Assembly (NCBI GenBank): GCA_018823285.1
Contig: JAHJIQ010000034.1
Span: 1-64,000, forward strand
Source of the DNA: Pseudomonadota bacterium
GTDB taxonomy: Bacteria > Desulfobacterota > Desulfobulbia > Desulfobulbales > JAGXFP01
Direction: 5' to 3'
DNA: 64,000 nt
Shown: in pieces, positions 36,451-45,444 of the stretch
Position numbering within the stretch: the stretch's first letter is position 1
How the letters are laid out: each line of letters opens with the position of its first letter
Program-made: the position numbers and the translations under genes
Notes under the pieces: model-generated
The model's database searches: none
What the model saw: the letters and a program-made list of their open reading frames with translations, nothing else
What the model was told of the DNA's origin: nothing

Positions 36451-37611
36451 TTAATTCCTGCCGGCTTCCTGCTTGGCGCTATGGCATTTCACACAAATGT
36501 TCCCACCCCGAACGTCGCCGATCAGCAGATACTGATACCTTGAGCCATGCGGGTTGTGGCAGCTGGTACAGGTAAAGGGAAAGCCCTTTCTCCGAGGATC
36601 GCTCTTGCCCTTGACCGGATGGTTCTGGACCGGATGCCCGTCCTCGACCCCTTCAAGGTTGGTGTGGCAGCTGACACAAAGGTCGTTGATCTCATGGGTC
36701 AGCTGAAACCTGAACTGGGTGGCGTGGGGGCTGTGGCAAATCGTGCACCCTTTGGCGTTTAAAATCCCATGCACCGCAAAGTTCTGCTGGCCCGGATCAA
36801 GATACTTCTTTTTGTCAACATGGCAGATTACACAGAGCTGCTTTTCGCCGGCGGCAGGCAACTGATAACGGTTGGCGCTGCCGTGTGGGTCGTGGCAGAT
36901 CGTGCAATCGCCGGTGCCGACCGGCCCGTGGATATGGCTGTCCTTATTTCGCCACTTCCGTTCGTTGACGTGGCACTGAAAGCAGAGTTCCTCGATCTTG
37001 CCGGCCGGCACCGTCAGCAGATCCTTCTCCGGGTCTGGCTGATGACACGATCGGCAGAGCAGGGCCGATGATGGAAAATGGCGCCACTCCCTGCCGGAGA
37101 CCATCGCGCTGTGGCAGGAATAACATGCCGGTGAAAACCGCCCGTAGAGTACCTTGTCGATCCTGGCCTCGCCCGGCAACTTATCCGTGTGACAGCCGCC
37201 GCATTCGGCCGGAATTGTTTCTGTTTTGTGAAAACTGTACGATTTGGGTGCGTTAAAATCGACATTCAACAGAGAACTTAAAGGATTGAAGCGGATTTTG
37301 AGCTTGTTGCCGGTGGGAGCCAAAGTAAATGTGTTTGACCCTTTTTTTAACGGGACCCGGTAATGGACATAATAGCGGTTCTCCCTCTCATAGCGGCCTG
37401 CCGGTTCGTACCCCTGGCCCGACTTTTCTTCCTTAAGGCTCAATCTGGCAAGATCGTTCTGGTCGTCAACCCTGACGACGACATTCAAGATCGTGTTCCG
37501 GGAATTCAAAACCAGATCGGTTTCAGCCGGTGCCAATACCGATATCTGCCCGGCAGAAGCGGTGGCGGCACAAAAAACAGGCAGGACAACCAGCGCCAAT
37601 ATTAACTTCAT
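36451..37611 (-). CDS. Decaheme c-type cytochrome
   Basis: The 386-residue protein starts at ATG 37611 (MKLILALVVLPVFCAATASA, a signal peptide). Residues about 20-130 form a heme-free beta domain (ISVLAPAETDLVLNSRNTILNVVVRVDD ... VPLKKGSNTFTLAPTG) related in layout to the N-terminal domain of the cytochrome at 30995-32698. The C-terminal two-thirds carries ten CXXCH motifs in doubled-CXXCH repeats (HGPVGTGDCTICHDPHG). No lipobox is present. It lies between the thioredoxin-like/TPR gene and the NHL gene with gaps of 109 and 82 bases, consistent with one operon started at 38902. Confidence 0.88.
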   Translation of the reverse strand: MKLILALVVLPVFCAATASAGQISVLAPAETDLVLNSRNTILNVVVRVDDQNDLARLSLKEEKSGQGYEPAGRYERENRYYVHYRVPLKKGSNTFTLAPTGNKLKIRFNPLSSLLNVDFNAPKSYSFHKTETIPAECGGCHTDKLPGEARIDKVLYGRFSPACYSCHSAMVSGREWRHFPSSALLCRSCHQPDPEKDLLTVPAGKIEELCFQCHVNERKWRNKDSHIHGPVGTGDCTICHDPHGSANRYQLPAAGEKQLCVICHVDKKKYLDPGQQNFAVHGILNAKGCTICHSPHATQFRFQLTHEINDLCVSCHTNLEGVEDGHPVQNHPVKGKSDPRRKGFPFTCTSCHNPHGSRYQYLLIGDVRGGNICVKCHSAKQEAGRN

Positions 37612-37720
37612 TGCAATGTTTCCGCCAAACACGGGGAAATAACCGGCTTTGCTTTCAGAACAGGACAAGGCTCTCTCCTTAGATTATGTAAAAAGTTACG
37701 CAGACAGGTCGCAACCCATG

Positions 37721-38758
37721 CTATTTGACATGTGATTTCTTCAGCAACAGTTCGTAAGCCTTGCGATACTCCTTGCCGGCTTCACCGACACCACTCTTCT
37801 CCTCAAGAAAGGTGCCGAGAACATAATGGAGGGAGCTGTCGCGGGAATGCCGCATCATCAGGAAACTGATGTCATCCATCGCCTCATCCAGAGCGCCCTC
37901 TTTAGCCTTGATCCTCGCCTGGCAGATCTGCCCGGGCAGATAATCTGGCTCCGATTCCATTCCTTTGGCCAGTGACGCCTTGGCCTCGGCAACCTTGCCC
38001 TCGTCAAGCTGCAGACATCCGAGGTAGATGTGAGCCTTACCCATATCCGGTTCCAGTTCAATGGCTTTGCCGAACTCCTTCATGGCCGACTCCGGCTGCC
38101 CGCGCTCAAGCATGGTCTTGCCAAGATTGAAATAACGCTTGGCCCCCTTCTCCTCGGCGGACTTCTCAACCATAACCGGCCGCAGTTCCTCCTCAACCTG
38201 GGCTCTGGTTTTTTCTCCCAGCATGACTTCGATTTCGCCTTTCAAGCGCTTGGAGAGATCACTGCTGTAACCCATCCCTTCAACGATCTTGCCGTCTGCC
38301 GCAACCAGCAGGATCGAAGGCATGACGAATATTCCCAGTCCGCCATAGGCCGACTTGTCGACATCGGAATAAAAAGGCAGAGTCACGGCGGTAGCCGAGA
38401 TCAGTTCATTGATCACTCCGGAATCATCGCCCTGGACATCAATCACCAGACTGGTGAACCCCTTTTCCTTGACAAAGGGTTCAAGTTTCTGCACAACCTG
38501 CAGCGCCTTTATGGAACGCTCTTTCTTGGTGGGAATATCGGCGCCGATAAATACCAGCAGCAGCGGTTTGCCCTGGAACTTGTCGAGGGTCGTGTCCTGC
38601 TGGCTCCGCATATTCTTGACGGTGACTCCGGGCAGCTGGTCGCCCGGATTGATCGACCGGAACGGAAAGGAGTTGGCCTCTCCGGTCCCATGGAAAAAAA
38701 ACACGAACGAAAAGGAAATACCAATACACAAGGCCGTGAAGTTGATTCTGCTGCTCAA
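37721..38758 (-). CDS. Thioredoxin-fold protein with TPR repeats, lacking the CXXC
   Basis: TTG 38758 is the probable start because AAGGAG sits eight bases upstream and a signal peptide or anchor follows (INFTALCIGISFSFVFFF). The 345-residue protein has an AhpC/thioredoxin-like domain (residues about 40-185: GDQLPGVTVKNM, LLLVFIGADIPTKKE, GIFVMPSILLVAADGKIV). The CXXC expected after the VFIGA strand is absent, so it cannot be a normal thiol oxidoreductase. Residues about 205-335 form three or four TPR helical pairs (AKRYFNLGKTMLERGQPESA; AHIYLGCLQLDEGKVAEAKA). It heads the decaheme/NHL operon, which suggests a binding or assembly role. Confidence 0.75.
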   Translation of the reverse strand: MSSRINFTALCIGISFSFVFFFHGTGEANSFPFRSINPGDQLPGVTVKNMRSQQDTTLDKFQGKPLLLVFIGADIPTKKERSIKALQVVQKLEPFVKEKGFTSLVIDVQGDDSGVINELISATAVTLPFYSDVDKSAYGGLGIFVMPSILLVAADGKIVEGMGYSSDLSKRLKGEIEVMLGEKTRAQVEEELRPVMVEKSAEEKGAKRYFNLGKTMLERGQPESAMKEFGKAIELEPDMGKAHIYLGCLQLDEGKVAEAKASLAKGMESEPDYLPGQICQARIKAKEGALDEAMDDISFLMMRHSRDSSLHYVLGTFLEEKSGVGEAGKEYRKAYELLLKKSHVK

Positions 38759-38873
38759 TGTCTTTCTCCTTGTCCCCGGGCCGCATCCGACCCGATTTTC
38801 CCCCTCCTTGACAAAGCCGAAAACCACCAGCATTTCAAGGCCCTCCCCCGATCGCAACTGTTTTTAACGCCGA

Positions 38874-38902
38874 AATCTAGCATGGAAACAGGGAATTGTC
38901 AA
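38874..38902 (-). promoter_or_regulatory. Sigma-70-like promoter for the thioredoxin-like/decaheme/NHL operon
   Basis: On the minus strand TTGACA (38902-38897) and TAGATT (38879-38874) are 17 bases apart, about 110 bases before the TTG start at 38758. Confidence 0.6.
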
Positions 38903-39065
38903 AATTTGTTTTCTGTCGTCCAAGACGAGAAAAAAGCAACTTCTCACAACCAAAATTGCAACAGCTACCAAGACATTTCGAGCGACTTTTTTTGTTAGGC
39001 AAAAACTCACCGCCCGGTCATATTTGCTACCATCAATTATAGCACTTTGATTCTGGGCACGGAAA

Positions 39066-39097
39066 GCCGACACACATTTTAAAACCTGTGTGTCGGC
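39066..39097. terminator. Hairpin downstream of the glycosyltransferase gene
   Basis: An 11-base perfect inverted repeat (GCCGACACACA / TGTGTGTCGGC, 10-base loop) lies 13 bases after the stop at 39110. On the minus strand it is followed by TTTCC, so it may terminate that transcript. Confidence 0.55.
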
Positions 39098-39109
39098 GAG
39101 GCTGCCCCA

Positions 39110-40027
39110 TCATGATCCTCCGTATTTTCTTTTACCATCCCTGCCCCCCTTCCAGTTATTAAAATGAAAGAGCGCCACAAAAACAGGGACCAGCAACATC
39201 TGCTTAAAATACCTGTTCTTGGTCATATACAGCACCATATCAGAGATCCCCCTGACTCCCCATTCTAATTGCTTTAAGAGTTTTACAAACAACCCGCTTG
39301 CATCATACCCGGGAATCATTCCCTGCCATTCCAGATCATATACCCCCTTAATATATTCCCGAAAAAAGGCATCCCGATAGAATCTTTTGCTCCAGTATTC
39401 TAGTGATAAAGGGTGACTATGATAAACGGAAGCATCATGCACATACTGTATGCCAAGCCCGTCTGGTAATGTTCTGGCCCAAATAAAATCTTCCGCAGCA
39501 ACTGCAACTTCATCAAACGGGTGAGAAACCAAAACCTGTTTTCGTATCGCACAGTTGGCATTTGAGAAAACAACCTTGATCTCGCCATACACATCAGGAG
39601 AGAACTGGTTCAAAAGCATTATTTCTTCAAGAGGATTGAGGCCTTTGATTGGCTCCTGCCTGCCAAATGTGGCAGCAATATCGACATCAGCAAGAAGTGG
39701 CGCCACCAAACGCTTCATCCATTGCGTATCGACAGGGATACAGTGCCCTGACAAACAGATAACAATCCCTCCTTCGGCCTTACCAATACCGAAGTTAAGG
39801 GAAAAGCCGAAACTAAACTCGGTTGAATCAATCTCATATATTCTTGTTTTGAATCGTCTTGCAATATCGAGGGTCGCATCAGTTGAACCCGAATCGATTA
39901 CAATGACTTCAAAAGTCAAATCAAGTCTTTGTTTGAATATCGACTCTAAGACTTTTTCCAAAGCACAAGCTTCGTTCTTCGTTCTCAAAATGATAGAAAC
40001 TATTGGTTTTTCCATTGAATTACTCAT
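39110..40027 (-). CDS. Family 2 glycosyltransferase
   Basis: The 305-residue protein (start ATG 40027, preceded by GGTGAG) has the GT-A fold start VSIILRTKNEACALEKVLESIF, then VIVIDSGSTDATLDIARRF and a nucleotide-sugar region (ICLSGHCIPVD) where a DXD-like motif is normally found, and a later acidic motif (AVAAEDFIWARTL). It resembles rhamnosyltransferase-type enzymes that build O-antigen or exopolysaccharide. The substrate cannot be told. It is separated by about 800 bases from the next gene, which is divergent. Confidence 0.85.
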   Translation of the reverse strand: MSNSMEKPIVSIILRTKNEACALEKVLESIFKQRLDLTFEVIVIDSGSTDATLDIARRFKTRIYEIDSTEFSFGFSLNFGIGKAEGGIVICLSGHCIPVDTQWMKRLVAPLLADVDIAATFGRQEPIKGLNPLEEIMLLNQFSPDVYGEIKVVFSNANCAIRKQVLVSHPFDEVAVAAEDFIWARTLPDGLGIQYVHDASVYHSHPLSLEYWSKRFYRDAFFREYIKGVYDLEWQGMIPGYDASGLFVKLLKQLEWGVRGISDMVLYMTKNRYFKQMLLVPVFVALFHFNNWKGGRDGKRKYGGS

Positions 40028-40842
40028 CAGCTCACCGAACATAAACAAATTACAAAAAACAGATAATTCGTATATCGAAAAACATTCGTCGTTTGAGACC
40101 CTTTTTCAAACTCACTCCATATTCACATTAGTTGAATTTTCTCATGTGTTATATTCAAACATTTGCAGGAAGACATGGAATAAAAAAAACCTACACGGCA
40201 AGCGGGCATCAATATTGCGGCCACGCCTACCGAATTGCTGGCGCACAGACTCACTCTTCAGAGGAACCACATTGAAGCATGGGACCATGCCACCACTCAT
40301 CTTTTAACGTTTTGTAATGGAAAACTGCATCCGCCACCTCGGGTAACCGACAGAACTTTATCTTTCTCGATGAGAGTCCGAGATACGCATCACCATATAG
40401 TCACTTTCCCCCAAAGCAGCAAAAAAACTGTGCAGAAAGCACAAATAAAAACCCCAGGGGCAAGCTCTTTTGCTGAATGCAAAATATTCGCGTTCCTCGC
40501 AAGCGGGGTATTCAATCGTGAATATCAGGCATAAACGCAGCACGATGTAGGGAAACAACCCAACCGAGGTTTAACCCCGTTTCAACATATGACTGAGTTG
40601 ACATTAACTTTCCTCTGATTTTCAAACAAATCAGCATAGTACGCGAATCACCATCACCCCGGGTTTATTATTGACACCCGACGCAATTATCCTTTACATA
40701 TTCAATTGGTTGAATTGGGGTGGTCAGCCCCAATTAAAAAATTAACGGCCCTGGACAGATAATGGTTTTGACCTGTCATCCACTTATCAAGGGATAACAC
40801 AATCCTTTTTTCATAGTATTTTTTTCTTCTCAGGGAAGCACA
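40028..40842. other. Long AT-rich non-coding region
   Basis: This 815-base gap between divergent glycan genes is markedly more AT-rich than the cytochrome region. I see no frame with a convincing protein; a 99-residue plus-strand frame at 40235-40534 has no ribosome site or recognisable sequence. A perfect 8-base inverted repeat (AATTGGGG / CCCCAATT, 7-base loop) lies at 40713-40735, followed by an A-run, about 110 bases upstream of the gene at 40843. It may be a terminator on the minus strand or an operator. Confidence 0.5.
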
Positions 40843-41805
40843 ATGGCCATTCCAATTGCAACAAGCATCGCACCACGTAATATCGATTTGCAGAAAGATG
40901 CAATCTCAAGCTGGTTGCAGCTCGGTTTCAAGGTGTTTTCGGTTAATTCGAAAAATGAAATCGAGCAGATCAAAGAACATTTTCCCAATGTTATGTTTAA
41001 AGAGACGAAAAGGGATGCATCAAGTATTACCGGAAGACCCTTTATTTTTCTGGATGACATCTTTGAAGTGTTACACTCATCCAGCGCAGAAGTGTGCGCC
41101 ATAATAAACTCGGATATTTACCTTGATAGTGATTCAGAATTTCAGAATTTTATCACCAACCAGGTACAGGAGGGATTGCTCTTTGGGTCTCGATTTGATG
41201 TGGAAAATTTATCCACACTTGAAGGCCAAGAATTTTACCCTGGGTACGATTATTTCTTTTTTTCCCGATCTCTCATCAAAGAATTCATTAAAACCGACTT
41301 TTGTCTTGGGGTGCCTTGGTGGGATCATTGGCTCCCTCTTTACAGTATACTTAAGAAACTCCCCACCAAGCAGTTACTGTCTCCTGTCGCATACCATGCT
41401 GAACATCCGCTTCGTTGGAATATGAGGTACATGTCAGAGTTTGGGGAAAAACTTGTTGGCTACCTTATGGAGGCCGATTTCAACAACATTATCGATAGCG
41501 ACCTCATGACTCGCATTACGATATCAAAAAGAAAATCCGACTACGGACTATTGGCAAATTCAATAGTTGGCTTTATTCGCAGGGAGACTGAAAAAGTGTT
41601 TTATCATTCGGCAGATGAAAAAATGAAAAACAAGAGTGGTTCCTGCCTGGACTGTCATTTGAGAGAGCTGGAGTTGAAATACTACAGGGACAAAGAGAAT
41701 CAAAGAGAATCCTATCTGGAAAAGGAGTTGTTGAAAATGAGATTAAGCCTCAGCTGGAGAATCACGGCACCTTTAAGGAAAATATACGATATAATAAACA
41801 ATTAA
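40843..41805 (+). CDS. Glycosyltransferase-like protein of a glycan cluster
   Basis: The 320-residue protein is not confidently assigned. Residues 1-120 look like a Rossmann-type half (IATSIAPRNIDLQKDAISSW, FIFLDDIFEVL, CAIINSDIYLD), and INSDIYL resembles the DXD-type metal site of GT-A enzymes. A conserved-looking WWDHWLPLY follows at about residue 165, and the C-terminus ends SLSWRITAPLRKIYD, a tail typical of glycosyltransferases in polysaccharide clusters. A lone CLDCH near residue 270 is probably chance, as the protein has no signal peptide. It is expected to be cytoplasmic. Context (glycosyltransferases on both sides) supports a glycan role. Confidence 0.55.
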   Translation: MAIPIATSIAPRNIDLQKDAISSWLQLGFKVFSVNSKNEIEQIKEHFPNVMFKETKRDASSITGRPFIFLDDIFEVLHSSSAEVCAIINSDIYLDSDSEFQNFITNQVQEGLLFGSRFDVENLSTLEGQEFYPGYDYFFFSRSLIKEFIKTDFCLGVPWWDHWLPLYSILKKLPTKQLLSPVAYHAEHPLRWNMRYMSEFGEKLVGYLMEADFNNIIDSDLMTRITISKRKSDYGLLANSIVGFIRRETEKVFYHSADEKMKNKSGSCLDCHLRELELKYYRDKENQRESYLEKELLKMRLSLSWRITAPLRKIYDIINN

Positions 41806-41998
41806 CACCCGCAACTCCTTGAGAAACAATACCAATTTCATCCACTACAAAACAACCCTCTAGAAGTGATTGCTCGATTCATCTTGAAAATAATATTGGT
41901 TAGTGAGTCCGTTTTCCCATTATAACGGATAAACAACACCTTGCATAAACGACATCTAAACTGAAACGGATATCTTGTTTTGAACTTACTCACCAATA

Positions 41999-42838
41999 AT
42001 GCTCTTACCTTCAACAATCAGGGTTATGCAGCATAATTCAAATTGTACAATAATCGAAGGCGGCCGACGGACACGTGGATTTACACGAACACCTCGACCC
42101 GAACAACCCGTCATCAGTATCATCACTGTTGTTTACAATGGGGCAAGACATATAGAAAACGCTATCAAAAGCGTTCTGGGGCAATGTTATGAGAACGTTG
42201 AGTATATAATTATCGATGGTGCTTCTACTGACAACACGCTGGAAATAATTCGCCGCTATGACGACCAGATAGATTACTGGTTGAGCGAGCCTGACCAGGG
42301 CATATCTGACGCATTCAACAAAGGGGTCTTCCATTGCCATGGCAAAATCATCGGCACTCTCAATGCCGATGATTCCTATTTGCCAAACATACTCCGTCTG
42401 GTGGCTAAAACCCTAATTACAGGGGAAGAAGATCAGATCTTGCACGGTTCCATGATTGGGGTTTGGAGTAACAAGAGTACAGTAATCAGGCCGAGGCCCT
42501 GTCCGAAACTATATGTTTATTTTGATACACCCTATTTTCATTCTACAACTTTTATTCCAGCTTCAATATATGAGAAAATTGGCAGATATGACCCCGAATA
42601 TGGTTATGCAATGGACTATGACTTGTTCTTGCGAGCCCAAAAAGCAGGAGTTAAGTTTCACGAGATTAATGCAGCGATCACCAGATACTCATTTGAGGGG
42701 AAAAGCGGCTCAAATCCACTTTCCGCCTATCGTGAAGTGTTGAAATCTCAACGCCGGAATGGACTGTTTTATCCTTTATGCCTGACAACCTATATGTTAA
42801 AAACATTGGCTAATCGTTTGAAGAAGTTTTTATTTTGA
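41999..42838 (+). CDS. Family 2 glycosyltransferase
   Basis: The 279-residue protein carries a full GT2 catalytic domain: ISIITVVYNGARHIENAIKSVL, YIIIDGASTDNTLEII, WLSEPDQGISDAFNKG, and LNADDSYLP as the metal-binding DXD-type motif, plus YAMDYDLFLRA in the acceptor region. These features match WcaA-type enzymes that add one sugar during capsule, exopolysaccharide or O-antigen assembly. The start is uncertain because no good ribosome site precedes ATG 41999; an ATG at 42026 is possible. It is a single gene in low-GC DNA. Confidence 0.85.
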   Translation: MLLPSTIRVMQHNSNCTIIEGGRRTRGFTRTPRPEQPVISIITVVYNGARHIENAIKSVLGQCYENVEYIIIDGASTDNTLEIIRRYDDQIDYWLSEPDQGISDAFNKGVFHCHGKIIGTLNADDSYLPNILRLVAKTLITGEEDQILHGSMIGVWSNKSTVIRPRPCPKLYVYFDTPYFHSTTFIPASIYEKIGRYDPEYGYAMDYDLFLRAQKAGVKFHEINAAITRYSFEGKSGSNPLSAYREVLKSQRRNGLFYPLCLTTYMLKTLANRLKKFLF

Positions 42839-42950
42839 TGAATGTGTGCATTCGACACTACCAAATATTTTTCTCAGATTTATGATGTGGAAAAATCAAA
42901 ACGCAATGCAGACTCTCTGTCCATAAGACAACAAAAAAAATCTGAAAGCA

Positions 42951-43310
42951 TCAGTTTCCTCTGCCATCGATCTTCTCTTTTATGAGAGCCAGTTCCTGAG
43001 CAAGAATTTTGTTTTGTTTTGAAAGCTCTGAAATGACCGTCGAAAAATGGATATTGATTATGACTAGGAAAAAGAAGGCTGTAAAAAAAATCAAGGAGGG
43101 AGGATAGAGTACACCCACCCACCCAGCAACGGCATGCAGCAATCCCCTTGAAAATGAAAAAACCAGCATCGCCGCTGTGGCCAGAAGCCAGAGGAGAGCA
43201 TACTTTTCGCTCAAACGATTGCGGCGAATCAACTCGATCACCGCAAAAAAAACAAGAAAATTGATGATCACACTGAACAGGAGCAATCGATCCATAAACA
43301 AACCCACCAT
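42951..43310 (-). CDS. DUF2304 membrane protein
   Basis: The 119-residue protein (114 if the ATG at 43295 is used) has three hydrophobic segments (residues about 7-24, 38-60 and 66-90) with RRNRLSEKYALLWLL between the first two, the signature of DUF2304 proteins. It ends in a short coiled coil (SKQNKILAQELALIKEKI). DUF2304 proteins are encoded beside DPM1-like glycosyltransferases, as here, 11 bases downstream of one, and probably help polyprenyl-linked sugar transfer across the membrane. Confidence 0.8.
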   Translation of the reverse strand: MVGLFMDRLLLFSVIINFLVFFAVIELIRRNRLSEKYALLWLLATAAMLVFSFSRGLLHAVAGWVGVLYPPSLIFFTAFFFLVIINIHFSTVISELSKQNKILAQELALIKEKIDGRGN

Positions 43311-43321
43311 GACTTTAATAC

Positions 43322-44041
43322 TTATTTCTTCCTGTACCCGACAGCACGCACCAGATCAATCATAAGGGCAAGGATCACTTTGACCATATAGTAAACGGAG
43401 CGAATCGGGGTGATGGAAGAGCGCCCCCCTGCCCTTGGTGACATCAGAGCAGGCACCTCTTTACAGTTCATCCCTACTTTTTTCAGCAGGAGGATGACTT
43501 CCGGCTCGGGATAATCATCCGGATATTCTTCGGCAAAAAACCTGATCGCCTGTGGCCCGGCAATCCGAAACCCGGATGTGGGATCCGTAATTTGCCAGCC
43601 GGTTAGAGTTGACAACACCAACGACAGAATCCGCCCCCCGATCATCCGTGCGGTCCCCTGGGCATAACTCCCCTCTGCCGTGAATCTGGAACCAACCAGC
43701 ATGTCGACCCGGGCGGTGACCAACCCGTCAAGCAGAATGCCAAGCTGATCGGCACGGTGCTGTCCGTCACCATCAAACTGTACAGCCAGATCATACCCGT
43801 TGTCCCGGGCATATTTATAGCCGGCCTGCATGGCTCCACCGATCCCAAGGTTAAACGGCAGGCACAGTATCGACACACCACGTCTTCCGACAATATCTGC
43901 CGTTCCATCTTTAGAGCCGTCATCAATAACGATCACATCACATGAAGAGGCAAAAGCCTCCAGATCCGCAAGAACATCAGCAATGTTTTCTTCCTCATTA
44001 AAAGCAGGAACGATTATAAGCGTTTTCAAAGTCCGCTCCAA
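43322..44041 (-). CDS. DPM1-like family 2 glycosyltransferase (polyprenyl-phosphate)
   Basis: The 239-residue protein starts at TTG 44041 with GGGGAG upstream. It shows LIIVPAFNEEENI, VIVIDDGSKDGTADI, the LPFNLGIGGAMQAGY block and the metal-binding FDGDGQH, followed by SGFRIAGPQAIRFF. These are the landmarks of dolichol-/undecaprenyl-phosphate mannosyl- or glucosyltransferases that load a sugar on a lipid carrier at the inner membrane. It has no C-terminal membrane pair; the neighbouring DUF2304 protein may supply the membrane anchor. Confidence 0.88.
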   Translation of the reverse strand: MERTLKTLIIVPAFNEEENIADVLADLEAFASSCDVIVIDDGSKDGTADIVGRRGVSILCLPFNLGIGGAMQAGYKYARDNGYDLAVQFDGDGQHRADQLGILLDGLVTARVDMLVGSRFTAEGSYAQGTARMIGGRILSLVLSTLTGWQITDPTSGFRIAGPQAIRFFAEEYPDDYPEPEVILLLKKVGMNCKEVPALMSPRAGGRSSITPIRSVYYMVKVILALMIDLVRAVGYRKK

Positions 44042-44378
44042 TTGCTACACTCCCCACCCCTAATTTCAAAACCACACACATCGGTGGTGAAACATATGCT
44101 ACTCAACCTGAAACCACCACTCCAGAGCCTCATTAACAGGAAACAATACTTTCTGATAAATCTCCAACCATCCGACATTAACACATTGGCTTTACAAATT
44201 GCTATTGCGCCAATTCACAACCATGTACGGAGAAAACACAATCACCCCCATCACAGAAAATCGTTTCCCGTTTTTTTCTGCTTATGCAGTATCCGCGTGA
44301 CAACATTCCACCCTTTCTGCACATCCGCCCCGTCAAGCCTTTCCGTTTTATTTTCGGAAATTCCTATCAGCAAAAAGA
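44042..44378. other. Intergenic region without recognised features
   Basis: The 337 bases between two minus-strand genes contain no frame with recognisable protein on either strand, no tRNA and no clear terminator. Base composition is AT-rich like the rest of the glycan island. Confidence 0.5.
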
Positions 44379-45182
44379 TTATCCACCACCTTTTTCTGCC
44401 GCAAAAAGAACCATCCAGGCAAAATAATCTATGGGCCAGATCTTTAAAATTGGCCTGGTCACAAAATTCACAAATCTTGCCAATGGCACATAAAACGAAC
44501 AATGACTAAACGATGCCCCCTGCATTTTAATATTTTTGAATCCGGCTTCTTTCAGTTTTCGAATCATATGACCAGGGTGGAATGGCCCCTCATCTTCAAC
44601 CTCTCCATACGGGTTAAATAATTTCTTTAATGGTCGGGTAACAAGATTCAACGGATACCACAGAGATGGTTCAAGAATAACCAGTTTACCCCCAGGTTTT
44701 AATATCCTAATGAACTCATCCAGAAAAGGCTCGAATCCAATTTTTATGAGATGATGAAAAAACAGGGGGCTGACTATTACATCAAAATAATTTTCCGGAT
44801 AGCCTGATGAAAGAATATCACCCTCCCTCGCCTTCATTTCTTCCGGGCATGACCGAATTGCCGCAGGGGACAAATCCATACCGTATATATTGTCAGAAAA
44901 GGATTGCACATATTTATAATCGTCTCCCGATCCACACGGTGCGATCAATAGTTTGCCTGCTTTTGCATACTTGAGCTCGGATTCGAGCATCTCTTTCATT
45001 TGAATTTTAGGGAATATGTAATTGAACGAATTTCTCCCTGGCGAATAGAAAATTTTCCAATGTAAAATCCTGGCAACAAAGCCTTTCTTTTCAGCGTCCC
45101 CTTTCTCATACCAATCGATTTCCATCTGCTTTTTCTTGTCGTAATCGACGGTATTTCCAAATGGCTTTCTCAGCATATCCAC
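44379..45182 (-). CDS. Class I SAM-dependent methyltransferase
   Basis: The 267-residue protein (GTG 45182, or ATG 45176) has a Methyltransf_11-type core: LLIAPCGSGDDYKYV as the SAM-binding motif I, IYGMDLSPAAI as motif II, GDILSSGYPENYFDVIVSPLFFHHL for motifs III-IV, and ILKPGGKLVILEPS for motif V. The C-terminus has an amphipathic stretch (CSFYVPLARFVNFVTRPILKIW) that could touch the membrane. In this glycan context it may methylate a sugar or lipid; the substrate is not identifiable. Confidence 0.85.
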   Translation of the reverse strand: MDMLRKPFGNTVDYDKKKQMEIDWYEKGDAEKKGFVARILHWKIFYSPGRNSFNYIFPKIQMKEMLESELKYAKAGKLLIAPCGSGDDYKYVQSFSDNIYGMDLSPAAIRSCPEEMKAREGDILSSGYPENYFDVIVSPLFFHHLIKIGFEPFLDEFIRILKPGGKLVILEPSLWYPLNLVTRPLKKLFNPYGEVEDEGPFHPGHMIRKLKEAGFKNIKMQGASFSHCSFYVPLARFVNFVTRPILKIWPIDYFAWMVLFAAEKGGG

Positions 45183-45444
45183 ATTGCCTCAAGATTGAAT
45201 TGTTTTTTCGCCACCGTATCTTCACTTGCAAATTTTAATTCGCTGAATTTCATGTTTTCTTCTATATTACCGTTATTCAAAAAACACTAAAGATTATTAA
45301 TCGTTCGTTAAAATAACTCCTTATTTTTTCAGTAAGGAGTGGCTCTTCCCGACGTTGTCAGGGTTCATATTTACCCACAGCTCATTGTGGATTGGGTTTT
45401 ATCCATATTCAGCTTGGTACTGTTTACCGGGAGTTTCAACCAAA

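Noticed and set aside
40235..40534. 99-residue plus-strand frame in the long gap
   Set aside because: No ribosome site, no domain, composition like the surrounding non-coding DNA.
41600..41690. CLDCH motif in the glycan protein at 40843-41805
   Set aside because: A single CXXCH in a protein without signal peptide is expected by chance and is not evidence of a cytochrome.
44042..44509. 155-residue plus-strand frame beside the methyltransferase gene
   Set aside because: It overlaps the 3' end of the methyltransferase gene on the other strand and is rich in H, P and S without recognisable motifs.
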